Positions 26,316 through 33,952 of a stretch of 64,000 nt of DNA are shown here, one piece after another; position 1 is the first letter of the stretch, and the number at the start of each line of letters is the position of its first letter. Position numbers and translations under genes: made by a program. The stretch spans positions 1 through 64,000 of the forward strand of contig JAEUPJ010000081.1 in assembly GCA_016790285.1 (NCBI GenBank), written 5' to 3'. The notes under the pieces were generated by a model. That model saw only the letters and a list, made by a program, of their open reading frames with translations, was not told where the DNA came from and made no database searches. This DNA is from Roseateles sp. GTDB lineage: Bacteria > Pseudomonadota > Gammaproteobacteria > Burkholderiales > Burkholderiaceae_C.

Positions 26316-26944
26316 CAGGCGGCGCGCTTGAAGGTCGCCAGCAGCGCACCCGCCGCGACGAAGAGCGTGCCGAAGACGCGGTTCAGGGCCTTGATGTGGC
26401 TTTCACTCTTCAACGCGGCCAGCACGCGCGCGGCCAGGGCCGTGTAGCCGGCCATGACGACCAGGTCCGTGAAGGCCAACGTGCCGCCGATGACGAGGTA
26501 TTGCGGCGCCAGCGGTGCATGCAGGTCCAGGAACTGCGGCACCACGGCCAACAGGAAGACCGTGCCCTTGGGGTTGACGGCATTGATGCCCCAGCCGCGC
26601 AACACGAGCTGGCGGCGCGTGGCCAGCACCGCGCCTTCGTCGGCCGCCGCCAGGGGCCGGGCCGGCGCGCGCCACTGCTGCACGCCCAGGTAGATGAGGT
26701 AGGCCACACCGGCCCATTTGACGATGGCAAAACCGAGCGACGACGCCGCAATCAGCGCGCCGAGGCCCGCGCTCACGAGCACCACCTGCGTGAGGATGCC
26801 CAGGATGAGGCCGAAGGTCATGAAGTAGCCGCGCCGGAACCCGTGGCTCAGGCCCGCACTCATCGCCGCCACCGCACCCGCGCCGGGCGACAGGCTGATC
26901 GCCCACGACGCCGCGAAGAACGCCAACCACACCGAGAAACTCAT
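26315..26944 (-). CDS. LysE/RhtB-family amino-acid exporter
   Basis: A 209-residue inner-membrane protein of five to six spans. The LysE/RhtB N-terminal signature FAASWAISLSPGAGAVAAMSAGLSHGFRRG is present, with GINAVNPKGTVFLLAVVPQFL in the middle. Members export lysine, homoserine, threonine or related compounds. ATG 26944, after GGCGAGG, was chosen since it gives the standard family N-terminus. The next gene is a DMT transporter with a one-base overlap. Confidence 0.92.
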   Translation of the reverse strand: MSFSVWLAFFAASWAISLSPGAGAVAAMSAGLSHGFRRGYFMTFGLILGILTQVVLVSAGLGALIAASSLGFAIVKWAGVAYLIYLGVQQWRAPARPLAAADEGAVLATRRQLVLRGWGINAVNPKGTVFLLAVVPQFLDLHAPLAPQYLVIGGTLAFTDLVVMAGYTALAARVLAALKSESHIKALNRVFGTLFVAAGALLATFKRAA

Positions 26945-27058
26945 GACCGCCTCGCCCACCTGACTGCAAGGGCGCGAGTTTCCCACGCAGTGCCCGGCTT
27001 CGCATGCACGGGGGAGCTGCTGTCACGCGGGGGTACGCCCGGCCCCGACAATGGCCGG

Positions 27059-28423
27059 ATGGCCACCAGCAAAAGCATCTACACCTGTACCGAGTGCGGC
27101 GGCACCAACGCCAAATGGCTGGGCAAATGCCCGCACTGCGGCGCCTGGAACACGCTGACCGAAACCGCGGCCGAGGCGCCCGGCGCCGGCAAGAACCGCT
27201 ACCAGGCCCTGGCCAAGAGCCAGCCGGTGGCCACGCTCTCGGAGATCGAGGCGAGCGACTACGACCGCACGCCCACCGGGCAGGACGAACTCGACCGCGT
27301 GCTCGGCGGCGGCATCGTCTCCGGCGGCGTGGTGCTCATCGGCGGCGACCCGGGCATCGGCAAGTCCACGCTGCTGCTGCAGGCCGTGGAGTCGCTCTCG
27401 CAGACCGTGAAGGTGCTCTACGTGACCGGCGAGGAAAGCGGCGCCCAGGTTGCCATGCGCTCGCGCCGGCTCGGCCTGGCCGGCGACAAGGTGCGGGTGC
27501 TGGCCGAGATCAGCCTGGAGAAGATCCTGGCCACCATCGAGGTCGAGGCGCCCGACTTCTGCGTCATCGACTCCATCCAGACGCTGTACTCCGAGCAGCT
27601 GTCCTCGGCGCCGGGGTCGGTGGCCCAGGTGCGCGAGTGCGCCGCGCAGCTCACGCGCACGGCCAAGGCGCGCGGCTGCGCGATGGTGCTGGTGGGCCAC
27701 GTCACGAAGGAAGGGGCGCTGGCCGGCCCGCGCGTGCTGGAGCACATCGTCGACACCGTGCTGTACTTCGAGGGCGACACGCACAGCAGCTTCCGCCTCG
27801 TGCGGGCCATCAAGAACCGCTTCGGCGCGGTCAACGAGATCGGCGTCTTCGCGATGACCGAGAAAGGCCTGAAAGGCGTGGCCAACCCGAGCGCCATCTT
27901 CCTGTCCACCCACGCCGAGCCCGTGCCCGGCAGCTGCGTGCTCGTGACGCTGGAGGGCACCCGGCCGCTGCTCGTGGAGCTGCAGGCGCTGGTGGACAGC
28001 GGCGGCGTGAGCCCGCGGCGCCTGTCCGTCGGCCTGGACCGCGACCGCCTGGCCATGCTGCTGGCCGTGCTGCACCGCCATGCGGGCGTGGCCACGGGAG
28101 ACCAGGACGTCTTCATCAACGCCGTGGGCGGCGTGCGCATCACCGAGCCGGCGGCCGACCTGGCCGTGCTGCTGGCCATCCAGAGCTCGCTGCGCGGCCG
28201 CGCCCTGCCCAAGGGCTTCATTGCCTTCGGCGAGATCGGCCTGGCCGGCGAGGTGCGCCCGGCGCCACGCGGCCAGGAGCGGCTCAAGGAGGCCGCCAAG
28301 CTGGGTTTCAGCGTGGCCGTGGTGCCCAAGGCCAATGCGCCCAAGAAGCCCATCGAGGGGCTGACCATCCACGCCATCGAGCGCGTGGAGCAGGCCATCG
28401 AGGTGTTGCGCGGGCTGCATTGA
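27059..28423 (+). CDS. radA: DNA repair protein RadA
   Basis: A 454-residue RecA-like branch-migration ATPase used in recombinational repair. The N-terminal zinc finger is CTECGGTNAKWLGKCPHCGAW, Walker A is GGDPGIGKSTLLL, the RadA-specific KNRFG lies in AIKNRFGAVNEIGVF, and a Lon-like C-terminal domain follows (GDQDVFINAVGGVRI, RGRALPKGFIAFGEIGLAGEVRP). The length equals the family norm. The ATG is preceded by no strong ribosome site, but it places the zinc finger at the start. It is divergent from the LysE-type gene. Confidence 0.96.
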   Translation: MATSKSIYTCTECGGTNAKWLGKCPHCGAWNTLTETAAEAPGAGKNRYQALAKSQPVATLSEIEASDYDRTPTGQDELDRVLGGGIVSGGVVLIGGDPGIGKSTLLLQAVESLSQTVKVLYVTGEESGAQVAMRSRRLGLAGDKVRVLAEISLEKILATIEVEAPDFCVIDSIQTLYSEQLSSAPGSVAQVRECAAQLTRTAKARGCAMVLVGHVTKEGALAGPRVLEHIVDTVLYFEGDTHSSFRLVRAIKNRFGAVNEIGVFAMTEKGLKGVANPSAIFLSTHAEPVPGSCVLVTLEGTRPLLVELQALVDSGGVSPRRLSVGLDRDRLAMLLAVLHRHAGVATGDQDVFINAVGGVRITEPAADLAVLLAIQSSLRGRALPKGFIAFGEIGLAGEVRPAPRGQERLKEAAKLGFSVAVVPKANAPKKPIEGLTIHAIERVEQAIEVLRGLH

Positions 28424-28510
28424 GACGCGAAGAAGTGGGACAACAGGTTTCCGCCATGCACGCGAGGCCAAAGTCTGCTTAGGATCAGGCCTCACTCAGG
28501 AGGAGCGCCC

Positions 28511-28942
28511 ATGGCCAACCCAGAAGACCTCAGGCAACACGCACGCGTCGACTTCCTCGCCGCCCAGCACGACGCCGAATCCCTGCCCGGCTGGGTGTTC
28601 AAGCCCGTGCAGTTCAGCCAGGGGCCTGCAGGGCTGGTGCTGAACATGAGCGATGGTGGCCTGCAGGTGCTCACCAGCGCCACCGAGCCGCTGACCGAAG
28701 CCAAGTACGAGGTCGTGCTGCTGCTGGGCCGCGCCGACGTCGACGACGAGGACGAGCAGGTGTCGTGGTTCAACGGCGTCGTGGAGCGCAAGTGGTCCCG
28801 CCCCGTGCCGCGCATGGGCATCCTGCACGGCATGAGCTTCACCGCCCGCAACTCCACGGCCGAGCAGTTCCTGAAGGGCCACCAGATGGAGCTGGACAAC
28901 GGCCACTGGGTGCGTTGCGTGCTGCTCAAGGTGCCTGGCTGA
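28511..28942 (+). CDS. PilZ-like domain protein
   Basis: A 143-residue cytosolic protein. An RxxxR (R8 to R12, RQHAR) precedes N45-M-S-D-G-G, a [D/N]xSxxG motif, the two signatures of PilZ domains that bind cyclic di-GMP. Beta strands follow (YEVVLLLGRADV, VSWFNGVVERKWS), and the spacing is plausible. The rest is not informative. GGAGGAG directly precedes ATG 28511. It shares a transcript with the VOC gene, which starts one base after its stop. The c-di-GMP link would suit the two diguanylate cyclases near 46 kb, but this is speculative. Confidence 0.65.
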   Translation: MANPEDLRQHARVDFLAAQHDAESLPGWVFKPVQFSQGPAGLVLNMSDGGLQVLTSATEPLTEAKYEVVLLLGRADVDDEDEQVSWFNGVVERKWSRPVPRMGILHGMSFTARNSTAEQFLKGHQMELDNGHWVRCVLLKVPG

Positions 28943-28943
28943 C

Positions 28944-29354
28944 ATGGACCACGTCGGCCGCCTGGTCGACCACATCCATCTGCGGGTGCGCGACCTGGCG
29001 GTGAGCCGGCAGTTCTATCGCGCCGCGCTGGAAGCGATCGGCCGGCTGGACAGCTTTGGCGAAGCGCCCGGCTGCTTCTTCGCCGACGAGCTCTACGTGG
29101 ACGCCGCCGACCCCGGCGCCCCGGTATCGCGCGTGCACCTGGCCTTCCAGGCCCGCAGCCCGCAGGACGTGCAACGCTTTCATGCGATGACGCTGGCGGC
29201 CGGTGGCCGAGACAACGGCGCACCTGGCCCGCGGCAATACCACGCCGGCTACTACGGCGCCTTTGTGCTGGACCCGGACGGCAACAACATCGAGGCCGTC
29301 TACCACGGGCCGACGCGGCGCTCGGCCGAGAGCGTGGAGATCACCCGGCTCTGA
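28944..29354 (+). CDS. VOC-family (glyoxalase/bleomycin-resistance) protein
   Basis: A 136-residue VOC-fold protein with two beta-alpha-beta-beta-beta modules (LVDHIHLRVRDLAVSRQFYRAALEA in the first; YHAGYYGAFVLDPDGNNIEAVYH in the second). Metal ligands are likely His in HIHLRV, His in VHLAFQ and Glu in NIEAV. Such proteins include glyoxalases, isomerases and antibiotic-binding proteins; the substrate is unknown. It begins one base after the PilZ-like gene. Confidence 0.87.
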   Translation: MDHVGRLVDHIHLRVRDLAVSRQFYRAALEAIGRLDSFGEAPGCFFADELYVDAADPGAPVSRVHLAFQARSPQDVQRFHAMTLAAGGRDNGAPGPRQYHAGYYGAFVLDPDGNNIEAVYHGPTRRSAESVEITRL

Positions 29355-29466
29355 GCCGTGGCAGGATGCGCGGTTTCCCGGCCCACTGCTGCCCAACTGC
29401 CATGCGCGCCCTGCCTTGCCCGCCCGACGTCTCCGTGTCCCGCCTGCGCCCGCAGGCCCGCCGCCC

Positions 29467-29853
29467 ATGAACCCCTGGATCGGCGTGGGCCTGGCCCTCA
29501 TCGCCCTGCTGGGGGGCGGCGCGCTGCTGGGCTGGCAGGGCGTCATGTTCGCAACGACCGGCATCGTGTTCTGGCTGCTGCTGCAGATCTCGCGGCTGAT
29601 GCGGGTCATGAAGACCGCCGGCGCCGCGCCGATGGGGTCGGTGGCCAATGCGGTCATGATGTCGGCCAAGCTGCACGCCGGCATGAAGCTGGTGGACCTG
29701 ATCACGCTGACCGGCAGCCTCGGGCTCAAGCAGGCGCCCGAGACCTACCGCTGGTGCGACGCCGGCGGCGACGCGGTGGACGTGGTGCTGCGCAAAGGCA
29801 AGCTCGCCGAATGGCGGCTGGTGCGCGCAGACGCCGACACGGCCTCTTCGTAA
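29467..29853 (+). CDS. Hypothetical protein with two membrane spans
   Basis: A 128-residue protein with two hydrophobic N-terminal segments (WIGVGLALIALLGGGALLGW and VMFATTGIVFWLLLQISRL), then a cytosolic part (MSAKLHAGMKLVDLITLTGSLGLKQAPETYRWCDAGGDAVDVVLRKGKL). The pattern LHxGMxLxxxxxLxxSLG and the WxD near residue 100 look conserved, but I cannot name the family. It stands just upstream of ilvE on the same strand (34 bases) and may be co-transcribed. Confidence 0.65.
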   Translation: MNPWIGVGLALIALLGGGALLGWQGVMFATTGIVFWLLLQISRLMRVMKTAGAAPMGSVANAVMMSAKLHAGMKLVDLITLTGSLGLKQAPETYRWCDAGGDAVDVVLRKGKLAEWRLVRADADTASS

Positions 29854-29887
29854 AATCGCCGGTTTTCACCTGCACCCTGGAGTCACG

Positions 29888-30820
29888 ATGGTTCCCGCCC
29901 CCCTGCACGACCGCGACGGCAAGATCTGGATGGACGGCGAGCTCGTCGACTGGCGCGACGCCAAGATCCATGTGCTGACCCACACCCTGCACTACGGCTG
30001 CGGCGCCTTCGAGGGCGTGCGCGCCTACGACACGGTCAACGGCACGGCCATCTTCCGGCTGCAGGAGCACACGCAGCGCCTCTTCAACAGCGGCAAGATC
30101 CTGCGCATGAAGCTGCCCTTCTCGATGGAGGAGGTCAACGAGGCCCAGCGCGCGGTGGTCAAGGCCAACAACCTCAAGAGCGCCTACATCCGCCCGCTGA
30201 TCTGGATCGGCTCCGAGAAGCTCGGCGTCAGCCCCAAGGGCAACACGGTGCACCTGATGGTGGCCGCCTGGAGCTGGGGCGCCTACCTGGGCGAGGAGGG
30301 CATGCGCCGCGGCATCCGCGTCAAGACCAGCTCCTACACGCGCCACCACGTCAACATCACGATGACGCAGGCCAAGACGGTGTCCAACTACACCAACTCC
30401 ATCCTGGCCAACATGGAAGCCACCGACGACGGCTACGACGAGGCCCTGCTGCTGGACGCCTCGGGCTTCGTCAGCGAAGGCGCGGGCGAGAACCTCTTCG
30501 TCATCAAGAACGGCGTCGTCTACACGCCCGACCTGTCGGCCGGCGCGCTCAACGGCATCACCCGCAACACCATCTTCGCGATCTGCCAGGACCTGGGCCT
30601 GAAACTCGTGGAGAAGCGCATCACCCGTGACGAGGTCTACATCTGCGACGAGGCCTTCTTCACCGGCACCGCGGCGGAAGTGACCCCTATCCGCGAGCTC
30701 GACCGCATCGAGATTGGCGCGGGTTCGCGCGGCCCCATCACCGAGAAGATCCAGTCGGCCTTCTTCGACATCGTCAATGGCCGCAACCCCAAGTACGCAG
30801 AATGGCTGACCGCCGTCTGA
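29888..30820 (+). CDS. ilvE: Branched-chain amino-acid aminotransferase
   Basis: A 310-residue class IV PLP enzyme completing valine, leucine and isoleucine synthesis. The blocks HTLHYGCGAFEGVRAYDT, RLFNSGKILRMKLPFSMEE, YIRPLIWIG, the PLP lysine in QAKTVSNYTNSILANMEA, LLDASGFVSEGAGENLFVIK and AEVTPIRELD are those of IlvE. Length is typical. It lies first in a row of same-strand genes (zinc-finger protein, SnoaL-like, YheT hydrolase, unknown protein) with very short gaps, probably an operon. Confidence 0.96.
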   Translation: MVPAPLHDRDGKIWMDGELVDWRDAKIHVLTHTLHYGCGAFEGVRAYDTVNGTAIFRLQEHTQRLFNSGKILRMKLPFSMEEVNEAQRAVVKANNLKSAYIRPLIWIGSEKLGVSPKGNTVHLMVAAWSWGAYLGEEGMRRGIRVKTSSYTRHHVNITMTQAKTVSNYTNSILANMEATDDGYDEALLLDASGFVSEGAGENLFVIKNGVVYTPDLSAGALNGITRNTIFAICQDLGLKLVEKRITRDEVYICDEAFFTGTAAEVTPIRELDRIEIGAGSRGPITEKIQSAFFDIVNGRNPKYAEWLTAV

Positions 30821-30833
30821 GAAGAACACCACC

Positions 30834-31049
30834 ATGAGCACGACCCAAGCCCCCGCCGCCACCGTCGAAGTCACCGCCAAGGACTGCAACGACAACGGCA
30901 CCGTCTTCTGCCCCAACCCCAAGATGGCGCTGTGGAGCAACCACCCGCGCGTCTTCATCGACCTGACCCACGGCGGCCAGGGCCAGTGCCCGTACTGCGG
31001 CACCGCCTACAAGCTCAAGGCCGGCGAGGTCGTGGGCGGCCACCACTGA
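30834..31049 (+). CDS. Zinc-finger (CHCC/NDUFS6-like) protein
   Basis: A 71-residue protein with one zinc-binding pattern: CP at residue 24-25, His in SNHPRVFI, then CPYCGTAYKLKAGE. This resembles the zf-CHCC domain of mitochondrial complex I subunit NDUFS6 and its bacterial relatives. Its role in bacteria is not settled. It lies 13 bases after ilvE, a placement frequently seen in Burkholderiales. Confidence 0.87.
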   Translation: MSTTQAPAATVEVTAKDCNDNGTVFCPNPKMALWSNHPRVFIDLTHGGQGQCPYCGTAYKLKAGEVVGGHH

Positions 31050-31055
31050 GCCCCC

Positions 31056-31511
31056 ATGCGCCGCAACCCCGCGCAGCAGGCTGCCCTGCAGGCCTCGCCC
31101 GACGACACCGAGGCCCAGTTCTACGAGGCGCTGCAGCACGCCGACCTCGACCACCTCATGGCCCTGTGGGCCGATGACGAGGAGATCGCCTGCGTGCACC
31201 CCGGGGGGCCGCGCATCGTCGGCATGGTGGCCATCCGCGCGGCCTTCGAGGCGGTGTTCGAGCGCGGTGCCGTCAATGTGCACCCCGAGCGCGTGCGGCG
31301 CCTGCACAGCGGCGACTGCGCCATCCACCACGTGCTCGAGCGCGTGCAGCTGCACGGCGAGGACAAGACCACCGCCCCGACCGCCTGGGTCATCGCCACC
31401 AACGTCTACCTGAAGACGGCCCTCGGCTGGCGACTCGTGCTGCACCACGCCAGCCCCGGCAGCGCAGGCGACGTGCAGGAACTCGTGGCCGACGCCGGCA
31501 TCCTGCACTAG
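31056..31511 (+). CDS. SnoaL/NTF2-like domain protein
   Basis: A 151-residue protein of the NTF2 fold. Typical of ketosteroid-isomerase-like proteins are EAQFYEALQHADLDHLMALW near the start, then EIACVHPGGPRIVG, IRAAFEAVF and a C-terminal YLKTALGWRLVLHHASP. Function in this family ranges from enzymes to ligand-binding domains; none can be inferred here. It follows the zinc-finger gene by 6 bases. Confidence 0.82.
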   Translation: MRRNPAQQAALQASPDDTEAQFYEALQHADLDHLMALWADDEEIACVHPGGPRIVGMVAIRAAFEAVFERGAVNVHPERVRRLHSGDCAIHHVLERVQLHGEDKTTAPTAWVIATNVYLKTALGWRLVLHHASPGSAGDVQELVADAGILH

Positions 31512-31530
31512 GCCCCGCCCCATCAAGCGC

Positions 31531-32496
31531 ATGCAGTACCGCGCCCCCCGCTGGCTCCCCGGCGGCCACGCCCAGACCATCTGGCCGGCCCTCTTCAGCC
31601 GCCAGCACGACGGGCCCGCGCCACGCTGGACGCGCGAGCGCTGGGACACGCCCGACGGCGACTTCATCGACGTCGACTTCCTCGCCGACACGCCGCCCGG
31701 CGCACCGCTGTTCGTGCTTTTCCACGGCCTGGAGGGCGACCGCACCAGCCACTCCAGCGTCGCCTTCGCGAGCGCCGCCCGTGAGCGCGGCTGGGCCATG
31801 GCGCTGCCGCACTTCCGCGGCTGCTCGGGCGAGCTCAACCGCGCCCCGCGGGCCTACCACTCGGGCGACTACGAAGAAGTGGGCTGGATCCTGCAGCGAC
31901 TGCGCGAGCGCCACGGCGCCCCGCTGCTCGTGGCGGGCGTCTCGCTGGGCGGCAACGCGCTGATGCGCTGGGCCGAAGAGGCCGGCCACACCGCCGCCGG
32001 CGTGGCGCAGGCGGTGTGCTCCATCTGCTCGCCCATCGACCTGGCCGCCGCCGGCGCGGCCATCGACCGCGGCTTCAACAAGGCCGTCTACGCGCGCCGC
32101 TTCCTGCGCACCATGATCCCCAAGGCCCTGCGCAAGCTGCAGCAGCACCCGGGCCTGTTCGACGGCGAGCGGCTGCGTCACGCCACCACCATCTACGAGT
32201 TCGACAACCTCTTCACCGCCCCGCTGCACGGCTTCCGTGACACCGAGGACTACTGGACCCGCGCCGCGGCCAAGCCCCACCTGCACCGCATCCGCATCCC
32301 CGCGCTCGTGCTCAACGCGCGCAACGACCCCTTCGTGCCGGGCCACAGCCTGCCGCATGCGGCCGAGGTCGGGCCCTGCGTCACCCTCTGGCAGCCGGGA
32401 CACGGCGGCCACGTGGGCTTCCCGGCCGGGCGGCTGCCCGGCCATCTGCTGACCATGCCGGAGCAGGTCTGCGACTGGCTCCGCGCCCAACGCTAG
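31531..32496 (+). CDS. YheT-family alpha/beta hydrolase
   Basis: A 321-residue alpha/beta-hydrolase fold enzyme. The N-terminal PGGHAQTIWPALF is characteristic of YheT; the oxyanion/HG motif is FVLFHGLEGD, the nucleophile Ser is in GVSLGGNALMRW, acid in LNARNDPFVPG, and the His in HGGHVGF. YheT-like enzymes hydrolyse short-chain esters; the physiological substrate is unknown. It begins 19 bases after the SnoaL-like gene. Confidence 0.92.
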   Translation: MQYRAPRWLPGGHAQTIWPALFSRQHDGPAPRWTRERWDTPDGDFIDVDFLADTPPGAPLFVLFHGLEGDRTSHSSVAFASAARERGWAMALPHFRGCSGELNRAPRAYHSGDYEEVGWILQRLRERHGAPLLVAGVSLGGNALMRWAEEAGHTAAGVAQAVCSICSPIDLAAAGAAIDRGFNKAVYARRFLRTMIPKALRKLQQHPGLFDGERLRHATTIYEFDNLFTAPLHGFRDTEDYWTRAAAKPHLHRIRIPALVLNARNDPFVPGHSLPHAAEVGPCVTLWQPGHGGHVGFPAGRLPGHLLTMPEQVCDWLRAQR

Positions 32497-32503
32497 GCCT
32501 GCC

Positions 32504-33034
32504 ATGGACGCCATCGTCGCCGCTGCCCTCAAGAAGTGGCCCAATGTGCCGCACTGCTACGGCTGGCTCGCGCTGGACGCGCGCGGCGACTGGTACATGC
32601 GCGACGAGCGCATCCAGCACGCGGGGCCCTTCCCGCAGGTCAAGGGCAGCCGCATCGAGCACGACAAGCTGCTTGCCTTCATCGGCCGCAACTACGCGCA
32701 TGACGACGCCGGCTGCTGGTTCTTCCAGAACGGCCCGCAACGCGTCTACGTGGCGCTGGAAGCCACACCCTGGGTGTGGCGGCTGCAGCCCGATGGCCGC
32801 GTGCTGAGCCACACCGGCCTGCCGGCCACCGTGCAGGCGAGCTGGCTGGACGAAGCCGGGCGGCTCTACCTCACGACCGACCTGGGCGCCGGCCTCGTGC
32901 ACACGGCCGACATGGGCCTAGCCGCCGACGCCGTCGAGCAGGGTCGCTGGACGCCCGGCGAGCTGCAAGCCGAAGACCTCCCGCAGCGCTTCGGCTTCGT
33001 GCGCCAGCCCATGCCGCCGCAGCCCACCGCCTGA
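32504..33034 (+). CDS. Conserved hypothetical protein (176 aa)
   Basis: A 176-residue cytosolic protein. It begins MDAIVAAALKKWPNVPHCYGWLALDARGDWYMRDE, and later has GCWFFQNGPQRVYVALEATPWVWRL and LYLTTDLGAGLVHTADM. Many tryptophans and alternating hydrophobic positions indicate a beta-rich fold. The function is not known to me. It starts 7 bases after the hydrolase and is last in the ilvE cluster. Confidence 0.7.
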   Translation: MDAIVAAALKKWPNVPHCYGWLALDARGDWYMRDERIQHAGPFPQVKGSRIEHDKLLAFIGRNYAHDDAGCWFFQNGPQRVYVALEATPWVWRLQPDGRVLSHTGLPATVQASWLDEAGRLYLTTDLGAGLVHTADMGLAADAVEQGRWTPGELQAEDLPQRFGFVRQPMPPQPTA

Positions 33035-33040
33035 TCCCAA

Positions 33041-33075
33041 GCCGGAAACGAGGGCCGGGAACGAGGGCCAGAAAC
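33041..33075. repeat. 13-bp imperfect direct repeat
   Basis: GGAAACGAGGGCC, GGGAACGAGGGCC and a diverged AGAAACGACAAGG follow one another just before a terminator hairpin, in the spacer between two convergent genes. Confidence 0.6.
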
Positions 33076-33078
33076 GAC

Positions 33079-33100
33079 AAGGGCTGCCGAAGCAGCCCTT
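33079..33100 (-). terminator. Terminator of the cytochrome c gene
   Basis: A perfect 9-bp stem (AAGGGCTGC/GCAGCCCTT) with tetraloop CGAA lies 20 bases after the cytochrome c stop. On the minus strand it is followed by a moderately T-rich GTCGTTTCT. It also sits 45 bases after the convergent plus-strand gene and may serve both. Confidence 0.65.
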
Positions 33101-33119
33101 GCAGGTGATACGCCGACGC

Positions 33120-33659
33120 TTACTGCGCGGCCGATGCCGCCGCGGCGGGCATCTTCGGCTCGTCGAACTTCGCGCCGCCGCCGTTGGCCATGTAGACCAC
33201 GGCACGGGAGATCTCGAAGTCGCTGAAATCGCCGCCGCCCTGCGGGCCCATGTTGCCCTTGCCCTTCAGCGCGGATTGAACCAGCGTGTCCAGGCCCGAC
33301 TTGATGCGCGGGGCCCAGGCGGCGGCGTCGCCGAACTTGGGCGCACCGGCAGCACCGGTGGCGTGGCAGGCCGAGCACTGGGCCTGGTACACCTGCTCGC
33401 CGGTCTTCATGGCGGCAGCGTCATTGGCATCCTTCACCTCGACATGACCCACTGGCGCGATGCGCTCGGCCACCGCCTGCGCGTCGAAGGCCGCGGTACC
33501 GGCGGCCGGCTTGGCGGCGGTGGTCACGTAGTTGGCCAGCAGGATGATGACCACCACCGGCACCACGAAGGCGAAGAACACGGCCCAGGCCAGCTGCTTG
33601 GGCGTCTTGATCGGGCCGGTGTGGGCGTCGTCGTGGTCGTGATCGTGGCTGGCGCTCAT
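33120..33659 (-). CDS. Membrane-anchored cytochrome c (c5 type)
   Basis: A 179-residue protein. A short His/Asp-rich N-terminus (SHDHDHDDAH) precedes one membrane anchor (LAWAVFFAFVVPVVVIILLANYV) and a periplasmic class I cytochrome domain with haem site CSACHATG and probable Met ligand in KGNMGPQGGGDFSD. It probably carries electrons to a terminal oxidase or another reductase; the exact partner is not given by its context. It is transcribed away from the tRNA gene and ends in a hairpin. Confidence 0.9.
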   Translation of the reverse strand: MSASHDHDHDDAHTGPIKTPKQLAWAVFFAFVVPVVVIILLANYVTTAAKPAAGTAAFDAQAVAERIAPVGHVEVKDANDAAAMKTGEQVYQAQCSACHATGAAGAPKFGDAAAWAPRIKSGLDTLVQSALKGKGNMGPQGGGDFSDFEISRAVVYMANGGGAKFDEPKMPAAAASAAQ

Positions 33660-33802
33660 GGATTCCTCTTGGCTCCCCAGTCGGGCTGGATGGACGGGCG
33701 GATCGGTCTGGACTCGGCTTCATGCCCACACGAGGTGCAGCACGAAAAACCGCCGAATTATAGGCAGGCCCCCACCACCTTCTGCCCGGTGCAGACCCCG
33801 AC

Positions 33803-33811
33803 TGCTAGAAT
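33803..33811 (+). promoter_or_regulatory. Extended -10 promoter of the tRNA-Arg gene
   Basis: TGCTAGAAT carries the TGn extension and TAGAAT, one mismatch from TATAAT, with the tRNA starting 11 bases later. The -35 window is poorly matched, which an extended -10 would compensate. Confidence 0.55.
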
Positions 33812-33821
33812 GCGTGGCTTC

Positions 33822-33897
33822 GCGCCCGTAGCTCAATGGATAGAGTACTGCCCTCCGAAGGCAGGGGTTGTTGGTTCGATCCCAACCGGGCGCGCCA
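33822..33897 (+). tRNA. tRNA-Arg, anticodon CCG
   Basis: A 76-base tRNA with all arms: acceptor GCGCCCG/CGGGCGC, D arm AGCTCAATGGATAGAGT, anticodon stem CTGCC/GGCAG with loop CTCCGAA (anticodon CCG, reading CGG), T arm with TTCGATC, and a genomically encoded CCA. A terminator follows within 10 bases. It is a single-gene transcription unit. Confidence 0.97.
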
Positions 33898-33905
33898 GAC
33901 AGATC

Positions 33906-33940
33906 AAGCACCTGACTTTGCAGCCAGGTGCTTTTTTCTT
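33906..33940 (+). terminator. Intrinsic terminator after tRNA-Arg
   Basis: A perfect 9-bp stem (AAGCACCTG/CAGGTGCTT) with a 10-base loop, followed by six T. It is the best classical terminator in the window. Confidence 0.93.
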
Positions 33941-33952
33941 GCCCGCCCGGCG

